Of a stretch of 64,000 nucleotides of DNA, positions 58,463 through 64,000 are shown in pieces (position 1 is the first letter of the stretch; every line of letters begins with the position of its first letter). The position numbers and the translations under genes are program-made. The stretch is taken from the NCBI RefSeq assembly GCF_020990385.1, contig NZ_CP087597.1, positions 829,001 through 893,000 of the forward strand, given 5' to 3'. This DNA comes from Paracoccus sp. MA (lineage in GTDB: Bacteria; Pseudomonadota; Alphaproteobacteria; Rhodobacterales; Rhodobacteraceae). The notes under the pieces were generated by a model. It was given only the letters and a program-made list of their open reading frames with translations, made no database searches and was not told the origin of the DNA.

Positions 58463-60180
58463 TGAACAACGGCACCACGCCCGACCATCTGATGATCGCG
58501 CCGATCCTGATCCCGCTGGTGGCGGGGGCGGTCATGCTGTTCTACAGCGACCGCAACCGGCAGACCAAGCTGATCATGGGGCTCGTGGCGGTCGGGCTGA
58601 CCTTCCTCGCCTCGGTCGAGCTGATGGCCGACGTGAAATCCGCCACCGAACAGGGCGGCACCGTGGTCGGGCTCTACCGGCTGGGCGACTGGCCGGTGCC
58701 CATCGGCATCGTGCTGGTGCTGGACCGGCTGTCGGCGATGATGGTGATGCTGACGGCGCTGCTGGCTGCGCCTTCGCTGATCTATGCCGCCGCCGGCTGG
58801 CACGGCAAGGGCCAGCATTACCACAGCATGTTCCAGTTCCTGCTGGCCGGGGTCAACGGTTCGTTCCTGACCGGGGACCTGTTCAACCTCTTCGTCTTCT
58901 TCGAGGTGATGCTGGCCGCCTCCTACGGTCTGATGCTGCACGGCTCGGGCCCCGAGCGGATCAAGGCCGGGCTGCATTACCTGGCGGTGAACCTCGCCGC
59001 CTCGCTGTTCTTCCTGATCGGGGTGGCGCTGGTCTACGGCACCACCGGCACGCTGAACATGGCCGATATCGGCCGGGCGCTCTACTGGCTCAACGATGCC
59101 GAGCGGCTGCTGTTCCATGCCGCCGCCACCTTCCTGGGGCTGGCCTTCCTGATCAAGGCGGCCGCCTGGCCGCTGTGCTTCTGGCTGCCCTCGACCTATG
59201 GCTCGGCCTCGCCGCCCGCGGCGGCGATCATGGCGATCATGACCAAGGTCGGGATCTATGTCATCCTGCGGCTGTCGCTGCTGGTGCTGGGGCCGGATGC
59301 GGGGCCGTCGGCGGGGTTCGGCGCGCCGGTGCTGATGATCGGCGGCGTGCTGACCATGGGCTTCGGCATGATCGGCATCCTCGGCACTCCGGACCTGTCG
59401 CGCAAGGGCGGCTATCTGGCGATCATCTCCTCGGGCACGGTTCTGGCCTCGATCGGCTTCGCCCAGGCCGGCGGCGGCAGCTCGATGCTGGGGGGCGCGC
59501 TTTACTACATGGTCGGCTCGACCGCGGCGATCTCGGCCTTCTTCCTGATCGCCGAGCCGGTCAGCCGCAACGACGAGGGCGACGACGACGCCCCAACCGA
59601 GGGGGACGGCTTCGACCCGCTCAGCGAACGCTGGGCGCCGATGGGCCTGGACACGGTCGAGGACGCCCCGGCCCCGGCCAGCCATCGCACGGTCAGCTGG
59701 CTGACCATGGCCATCTGCTTCAGCCTGGTGGCGGCGATGATCGCCGGCCTGCCGCCGATGCCCGGCTTCATCGGCAAGTTCGCCATCCTGCGCGGTGCGG
59801 TGCAGGACAACCTGCCTGCCGCCGGCCATCTGCCGCTGATCCTGTGGACCTATGCCGCCATGCTGATCCTGTCCGGCCTCGGGGCGCTGATCTCGCTGAT
59901 GCGCTTCGGCATCCGGCGCTTCTGGGCCGAAGAGGGTCCGACGCCGCGCATCCTGGCGCTCGAGGTCGTGCCGGTGGTCATGCTCTTGGGCATGATCGCG
60001 GTGCAGACCGTGCGGTCCGAGGCGCTGCTGGGCTATACCAGCGCCACCGCCAGTGCGCTGCTCGAGCCCGGCGTCTATCGCAAGGCGGTTCTGGCCGAGG
60101 CGCAGGACATTCGCTCGGCCCCGGTGCAGAACCTTGCCCCCGATCCGCAGCCCGGCAACGACGGGGAGGAGACGGAATGA
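58459..60180 (+). CDS. mrpD: Mrp antiporter subunit D
   Basis: A 573-residue NuoM/N-like proton channel subunit. Core regions: [66 protein letters not shown], and [19 protein letters not shown]; the conserved Glu in FFEVML and the Lys in LIKAAAW and MTKVG belong to the proton path. A hydrophilic acidic loop ([22 protein letters not shown]) interrupts the C-terminal helices and makes the protein longer than Bacillus MrpD (~490). It starts and ends with 4-base overlaps. Confidence 0.95.
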   Translation: MMNNGTTPDHLMIAPILIPLVAGAVMLFYSDRNRQTKLIMGLVAVGLTFLASVELMADVKSATEQGGTVVGLYRLGDWPVPIGIVLVLDRLSAMMVMLTALLAAPSLIYAAAGWHGKGQHYHSMFQFLLAGVNGSFLTGDLFNLFVFFEVMLAASYGLMLHGSGPERIKAGLHYLAVNLAASLFFLIGVALVYGTTGTLNMADIGRALYWLNDAERLLFHAAATFLGLAFLIKAAAWPLCFWLPSTYGSASPPAAAIMAIMTKVGIYVILRLSLLVLGPDAGPSAGFGAPVLMIGGVLTMGFGMIGILGTPDLSRKGGYLAIISSGTVLASIGFAQAGGGSSMLGGALYYMVGSTAAISAFFLIAEPVSRNDEGDDDAPTEGDGFDPLSERWAPMGLDTVEDAPAPASHRTVSWLTMAICFSLVAAMIAGLPPMPGFIGKFAILRGAVQDNLPAAGHLPLILWTYAAMLILSGLGALISLMRFGIRRFWAEEGPTPRILALEVVPVVMLLGMIAVQTVRSEALLGYTSATASALLEPGVYRKAVLAEAQDIRSAPVQNLAPDPQPGNDGEETE

Positions 60181-60665
60181 GCCGGCTCGTGCCCCATCCC
60201 CTGCTCTCGGCCGCGCTGGTGGTGATGTGGCTGTTCCTGACCGCCTTCACCCTGGGCCATCTGCTGCTCGGCACGCTGATCGCGCTGGGGGCGGGCTGGT
60301 CGGTCGAGCATCTGCACCCGCCGAAGCCGGTATTCCGGCGCTGGCTGGCGATCCCGAAGCTGATGGCGATCGTGGCGGTGGACATCCTGCGCTCGAACAT
60401 CACCGTGGCGCGGGTGCTGCTCCTGGGGCCCGACCATCCGAAATACAATTCGGGCTTCGTCGAGTTGACCCTGGCCCTGCGCGACCCCAATGCCATCGCG
60501 GTGCTGGCGATCATCCTGACCGGCACGCCCGGCACCGCCTGGATCGAGTTCGACCAGGAGGAAGGACGGCTGCTGCTGCATGTCCTCGACCTGCGCAGCG
60601 ACGCCGACTGGCAGAGCCTGATCCACGACCGCTACGAGACGCTGCTGATGGAGATATTCGAATGA
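60177..60665 (+). CDS. mrpE: Mrp antiporter subunit E
   Basis: A 162-residue subunit with N-terminal membrane helices ([36 protein letters not shown]) and a cytoplasmic domain. The family motif is [30 protein letters not shown], followed by [14 protein letters not shown]. It has no relative in complex I and is needed for complex stability in other Mrp systems. Overlaps mrpD and mrpF as ATGA. Confidence 0.94.
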   Translation: MSRLVPHPLLSAALVVMWLFLTAFTLGHLLLGTLIALGAGWSVEHLHPPKPVFRRWLAIPKLMAIVAVDILRSNITVARVLLLGPDHPKYNSGFVELTLALRDPNAIAVLAIILTGTPGTAWIEFDQEEGRLLLHVLDLRSDADWQSLIHDRYETLLMEIFE

Positions 60666-60943
60666 CCGCCGAGATCCTGCGTTTCGCCCTGGGCTATGCC
60701 CAGATCGCCCTGATCCTGGCGCTGGCGCTGGCTTGCTGGCGCATGCTGCGCGGCCCGCGCGCCCAGGATCGCGTGCTGGGGCTGGATACCATGTATATCA
60801 ACGCCATGCTGCTGTTTCTGGTCATCGGCATGGTCAACGGCAATGTCTTCTTCTTCGAGGGCGCGCTGGTCATCGCCGTGCTGGGCTTCGTCACCACGGT
60901 CTGCGCGGCCAAGTTCCTGATGCGCGGCGAGGTGATCGAATGA
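60662..60943 (+). CDS. mrpF: Mrp antiporter subunit F
   Basis: A 93-residue subunit with three membrane helices ([56 protein letters not shown]). The family motif [18 protein letters not shown] is present. Related MrpF proteins can also carry bile salts, but the operon makes an antiporter subunit certain. 4-base overlaps on both sides. Confidence 0.94.
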   Translation: MTAEILRFALGYAQIALILALALACWRMLRGPRAQDRVLGLDTMYINAMLLFLVIGMVNGNVFFFEGALVIAVLGFVTTVCAAKFLMRGEVIE

Positions 60944-61386
60944 CGCATCTGCACCAGCTGCCGCCCTGGGCCGCGCTTGTCGTGGCGCTGTTCGTGGTGA
61001 TCGGGGCCACGCTGACCCTGCTGGGCGGGGTCGGGCTGGTGCGGCTGAAAAGCTTCTACCAGCGGCTGCACGCGCCGACGCTGGGCTACAGCTACGGCAC
61101 GCTGCTGATCATCCTGGCCTCGATGCTGATGTTCTCGCTGGCCGAGGGGCGGGCGGTGGTGCACGAGCTGATGATCGGCATCTTCATCATGGCCACCACG
61201 CCGATCACCCTGCTGATGCTGGGCCGCGCCGCGCTGCGCCGGGACCGCGACCGCAAGCTGGGCCATAACGAGGCGGTGCCGCCCCGCCGCCGCACCGAAC
61301 CGCCGCCCCTCGACGATATCGAGGCCGAAGCCGAGGCGGGAACCGATGCGGAGGCCGGGGCCGAGACCGGAGAGCCGCGACCCTAG
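60940..61386 (+). CDS. mrpG: Mrp antiporter subunit G
   Basis: A 148-residue subunit with three membrane helices ([69 protein letters not shown]). The MrpG motif [21 protein letters not shown] is present. A charged C-terminal tail of about 45 residues ([25 protein letters not shown]) is longer than usual and acidic. Last gene of the Mrp operon; its TAG overlaps the convergent aroB TAG in a shared CTAG, so readthrough between the operons is likely. Confidence 0.94.
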   Translation: MTHLHQLPPWAALVVALFVVIGATLTLLGGVGLVRLKSFYQRLHAPTLGYSYGTLLIILASMLMFSLAEGRAVVHELMIGIFIMATTPITLLMLGRAALRRDRDRKLGHNEAVPPRRRTEPPPLDDIEAEAEAGTDAEAGAETGEPRP

Positions 61387-62486
61387 CGCGAGTCCGCCAG
61401 GACCTGCCGCAGCAGCGTCGGCTGGACCGCATCGGTGACGAAGGCCTGGCCGATGCCGCGCGCCAGGACGAAGCGCAGCTTTCCGTTCTGCACCTTCTTG
61501 TCCTGCGCCATCAGCGCGATCAGCGCCTCGTCGTCCGGCAGCTCGCCCGGAATGTCGCGGATGCGCGCCGGCAGGCCCATGGCGGCGAAATGCGCGGCGA
61601 CGCGCGACGGCGCCTCCTGGCTGCACAGGCCCATCCGCGCGGACAGCTCGAAGGCCAGGGTGCAGCCGATGGCCACGCCTTCGCCATGCAGAAGCCGGTC
61701 GGAATAGCCGGTCGCCGATTCCAGCGCATGGCCGAAGGTATGGCCCAGATTCAGCAGCGCGCGCTCGCCCTGCTCGGTCTCGTCGCGCTGGACGATGCCG
61801 GCCTTCATCGCCACCGAATGGCGCACGGCGCGCTGGCGCAACGCCGGATCGCGGGCCAGCGCCGTGGCATTGGCCTCGAGCCAGCCGAAGAAATCCTCGT
61901 CGCCCAGAAGCCCGTATTTCGCCACCTCGCCATAGCCGGCGCGGAAATCGCGCGGCGCCAGCGTGCCCAGCACGTCGATATCGGCCAGGACCAGCGCAGG
62001 CTGGTGGAAGGCGCCGATCAGGTTCTTGCCCTGCGGGCTGTTGATGCCGGTCTTGCCGCCCACCGAGCTGTCAACCTGCGCCAGCAGCGTGGTCGGAATC
62101 TGCACGAAGCGTACGCCGCGGCGCAGGATCGCGGCGGCGAATCCGGCCAGATCGCCGATCACCCCGCCGCCAAGCGCGATGACCAGATCCTTGCGCTCGA
62201 CCTTCTGCGCCAGCAGCCATTCCACGGCGCGGCCCAGCTCGGCCCAGGATTTCGTGGCCTCGCCCGCGGGCAAGGCCAGCGCCGGCGCCGCGATGCCGTG
62301 CCGGGCCAGCGCCTCGCGCAGCGCCGGCAGGTGCAGGCCGGCGACCGTCTCGTCGGTCAGGATGGCGACGCGGCGCTTGCCGGCCAGCGCGACGATCTCG
62401 TCGCCGGCGCGCGCCAGCAGGCCCTGGCCGATGCGCACGTCATAGGAACGCGCGCCCAGATCCACGTGAACGGTGTCGATGCTCAT
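61383..62486 (-). CDS. aroB: 3-dehydroquinate synthase
   Basis: A 367-residue NAD-dependent enzyme making 3-dehydroquinate from DAHP, the second step of the shikimate pathway. NAD-binding LGGGVIGDLAGFAAAILRRG and VQIPTTLLAQVDSSVGGKTGIN; metal ligands in GYGEVAKYGLL and LNLGHTFGHALE plus the distal HGEGVAIG. Start ATG 62484-62486 has a ggagg site inside the end of aroK and overlaps its stop as ATGA, the standard aroKB coupling. Shares its stop region with mrpG. Confidence 0.97.
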   Translation of the reverse strand: MSIDTVHVDLGARSYDVRIGQGLLARAGDEIVALAGKRRVAILTDETVAGLHLPALREALARHGIAAPALALPAGEATKSWAELGRAVEWLLAQKVERKDLVIALGGGVIGDLAGFAAAILRRGVRFVQIPTTLLAQVDSSVGGKTGINSPQGKNLIGAFHQPALVLADIDVLGTLAPRDFRAGYGEVAKYGLLGDEDFFGWLEANATALARDPALRQRAVRHSVAMKAGIVQRDETEQGERALLNLGHTFGHALESATGYSDRLLHGEGVAIGCTLAFELSARMGLCSQEAPSRVAAHFAAMGLPARIRDIPGELPDDEALIALMAQDKKVQNGKLRFVLARGIGQAFVTDAVQPTLLRQVLADSR

Positions 62487-63031
62487 TTATCCTCCAGGAT
62501 CGCCGGATCATGCGCGCCGATGGCGGCCAGCACGCGATTTGCCGTCTGCTCGATGCTGTCGCCGCGTTGCGCGGGGACGCGGATATCGGCCAGCGCATAG
62601 ACCGGGCTGCGCTCGGCCAGCAGCCGCTCGAGCGTGCCGCGCGGGTCGGGGGTCTGCAGCAGGGGCCGGGTCGGCCGGTGCCGGACCCGGTGCCAGAGCG
62701 TCTCGAGATCACAGTCCAGCCAGACCGAGACGCCTTCGCCGCCGATGCGGGCACGGTTCTCGGGGCGCAGCCAGGCGCCGCCGCCGGTCGAGACGATGCC
62801 GGGGCCCGAGGCCAGCACCCGGCCCAGCACCTCCGATTCGCGGGCTCGGAAGAACTCCTCGCCGTCGCGGGCAAAGATTTCCGGGATGGTCATCGCGGCG
62901 GCGCGCTCGATCTCGGCGTCGGTGTCGTGGAACGGCCGGCGCAGGCGGCGCGCAAGCTCGCCCCCGATCGCGGTCTTTCCCGCCCCCATCATCCCGATCA
63001 GCACGATGTTACGCCGCATCACCACCCGCAT
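62483..63031 (-). CDS. aroK: Shikimate kinase
   Basis: A 182-residue P-loop kinase phosphorylating shikimate at O3. Walker A is GMMGAGKTAIG; the shikimate-binding DTDAEIE and the FARDGEEFFRARESEVL segment follow; STGGGAWLRPENR and the lid Arg-rich segment HRPTRPLLQ are normal. The start is either 63031 (MRVVMRRN, preceded by aaaaggcggg) or 63019; I prefer 63031. The open frame continues far upstream on the minus strand but only as antisense of the following rightward genes. Upstream of and coupled to aroB. Confidence 0.96.
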   Translation of the reverse strand: MRVVMRRNIVLIGMMGAGKTAIGGELARRLRRPFHDTDAEIERAAAMTIPEIFARDGEEFFRARESEVLGRVLASGPGIVSTGGGAWLRPENRARIGGEGVSVWLDCDLETLWHRVRHRPTRPLLQTPDPRGTLERLLAERSPVYALADIRVPAQRGDSIEQTANRVLAAIGAHDPAILEDK

Positions 63032-63145
63032 CCCGCCTTTTGCAACCGGAGTGACTGATGGCGTGATCTTTCGGGAAATGCCATATATATTTCGCGCGAG
63101 CCGGCAGCAGACCGGCATTCCTGATCGAGGCGGAAGGGGCATTTC

Positions 63146-63403
63146 ATGCGGCTTTTGAAGGTGGTGGTGGTTCTGGTCATCCTGATTCTGGCGGGCCTGG
63201 CCGGCTATGCCTATTTCGGCGACATGAGCTCGGACCCGCGCGAGATGCGGATGCCGGTCGAGCTGGACCTGGGCGCCGAGACCCCGGCCCCGGCCGCCGA
63301 GGCCGCCGCCGGCAATCCTGCCGGAACCGCAACCGCCGCGGCGGCCGGCGATGCCGGCCCGTCCGGGGCCGATGCGGGGGCTGGGCAAGATGACCTCGAC
63401 TGA
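63146..63403 (+). CDS. Small single-span membrane protein, unknown function
   Basis: An 85-residue protein I do not recognise. One hydrophobic segment at residues 4-24 (LKVVVVLVILILAGLAGYAYF) is followed by a short acidic/methionine segment (GDMSSDPREMRMPVELDLG) and an Ala/Gly-rich low-complexity tail (TATAAAAGDAGPSGADAG). It is probably anchored in the inner membrane with the tail outside. It has a good ggaagggg site. Divergent from aroK; its last 14 bases overlap the next gene, so the two form an envelope-protein pair. Confidence 0.75.
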   Translation: MRLLKVVVVLVILILAGLAGYAYFGDMSSDPREMRMPVELDLGAETPAPAAEAAAGNPAGTATAAAAGDAGPSGADAGAGQDDLD

Positions 63404-64000
63404 CAGCTCCGGCCTTGCCCGCGCCCTGATCTGCGCCGTGGCGGCGGGGCTGGCGCTGGCCCAGCCGGCCGGGGCCAAACCGCCGCTTTCGGCCAGCGAC
63501 TGGCTGTCGGGCAGCGTGCAGGAGCCGGGCAGCATCTCCTCATGGCGGCCCGGCGATCCGCGGCCGCCCGAACTCAAGCGCCGGTCCAAGCGCGACATCG
63601 CCCCGACCGGCGCGGTCGAGCCGGTCGGCGTGACCCGGCTGGGCGAGGGCAATCCCGACGGCAAGGGCACCGTCTCGCCCCGGGCGGCGGGACTGCCGGC
63701 GGATCTCTGGGGCGACAGCGACGCGGCGGTGCTGGTGCGGCTGATCCGCAGCTCGAACCCGCGCCTGCCGGCGCTGCGGCGGCTGGAGCGGCGGCTGCTG
63801 GCCGCACAGCTGCGCCCGCCCCGGACCGAGGCCGGGCAGGAAGGCGCGCTGTTCCTGGCGCGCGTGGACAAGCTTCTGGACATGGGCGCGACCGGCGCCG
63901 CCAAGGAGCTGCTGAAGGCGGCCGGTCCCGGCGATCCGGAGCGCTTCCGGCGCCTTTTCGACATCGCGCTGCTGTCCGGCGACGAGGCGCATGCCTGCGA
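63390..64000 (+). CDS. Exported protein of unknown function, 5' part
   Basis: At least 203 codons of a protein cut by the window end. It starts at ATG 63390, inside the end of the preceding small gene. A signal peptide is clear (LARALICAVAAGLALAQPAGA), so the protein is periplasmic or envelope-bound. A Pro/Arg-rich linker (SWRPGDPRPPELKRRSKRD) follows. From about residue 110 the sequence is helical and repetitive in style (ALRRLERRLLAAQLRP, GALFLARVDKLLDMGATGAAKELLKAAG), suggesting TPR/SEL1-like helices. I do not recognise a named family. The location after aroK seems conserved in related bacteria as far as I recall, but this is not proof of function. Confidence 0.75.
   Translation, partial: MTSTDSSGLARALICAVAAGLALAQPAGAKPPLSASDWLSGSVQEPGSISSWRPGDPRPPELKRRSKRDIAPTGAVEPVGVTRLGEGNPDGKGTVSPRAAGLPADLWGDSDAAVLVRLIRSSNPRLPALRRLERRLLAAQLRPPRTEAGQEGALFLARVDKLLDMGATGAAKELLKAAGPGDPERFRRLFDIALLSGDEAHAC

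Overview
The window is a dense, high-GC bacterial chromosome segment with no plasmid, phage or insertion-sequence signature. It most likely comes from an alphaproteobacterium of the Rhodobacteraceae, and Paracoccus or a close relative fits best. The reasons are a ferredoxin VI-type [2Fe-2S] ferredoxin, a mitochondrial-like complex I accessory subunit (NDUFS4 family), an H-NOX/diguanylate cyclase pair, fused MrpAB, the perM-hdaA-ppk1-ppx order, and a recurring intergenic tail motif (GGG.TATTTG...AAAGAAG). The genus is an inference from gene content, not from a phylogenetic marker.

Layout. 1-2 kb: 3' end of typA, a TetR regulator behind a perfect inverted repeat, and fdxE. 2-4.8 kb (minus): lpxD, an AcpXL-like acyl carrier protein and a ketoacyl synthase with a basic N-terminal extension, probably supplying acyl chains for lipid A. 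4.8-7.3 kb: a divergent L,D-transpeptidase and MepK-like endopeptidase pair for peptidoglycan 3-3 crosslinks. 7.4-8.7 kb: an SseB-like protein and an Fe-S uracil-DNA glycosylase. 8.9-12.2 kb: capsule export ATPase, KpsE-like membrane protein and kdsA, without a KpsM permease. 12.2-17.6 kb: HI0933-type flavoprotein, tRNA-Gln, a diguanylate cyclase with a degenerate H-NOX partner, and comEC. 17.7-25.5 kb: housekeeping (gltX, gltA, cobQ, secG, pyrG) with a DUF1284 protein and an SDR. 25.5-27.9 kb: a small secreted protein, ppk2, DUF1330 and TerB-like proteins. 28-32.6 kb: a complete polar amino acid ABC importer with a glutamine-synthetase-like ligase. 32.7-38.2 kb: NDUFS4-like subunit, uvrB, I78 inhibitor lipoprotein, orphan ParA, monooxygenase-fold protein and an M19 dipeptidase. 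38.3-44.1 kb (minus): perM, hdaA, ppk1, ppx. 44.3-45.6 kb: proS.

45.8-55.1 kb is the accessory highlight. It holds gmd, an Fcl/ColC-type epimerase-reductase and a ColD-type dehydratase (PLP lysine replaced by histidine), which together predict GDP-L-colitose synthesis. An SGNH esterase and a GT61 glycosyltransferase follow. Then comes a compact module of acetyltransferase, AMP-forming ligase, stand-alone ACP and PLP decarboxylase, resembling the ligase/decarboxylase pair known beside exosortase-A loci but with no exosortase here. I infer a surface-glycan modification pathway with a possibly undescribed product.

55.2-61.4 kb: a complete Mrp Na+(K+)/H+ antiporter operon with A and B fused. 61.4-63.0 kb (minus): aroK-aroB. 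The window ends in two uncharacterised envelope proteins, the last one cut by the edge. Gene packing is tight: many starts overlap the previous stop as ATGA, and two convergent pairs share a CTAG carrying both stop codons.
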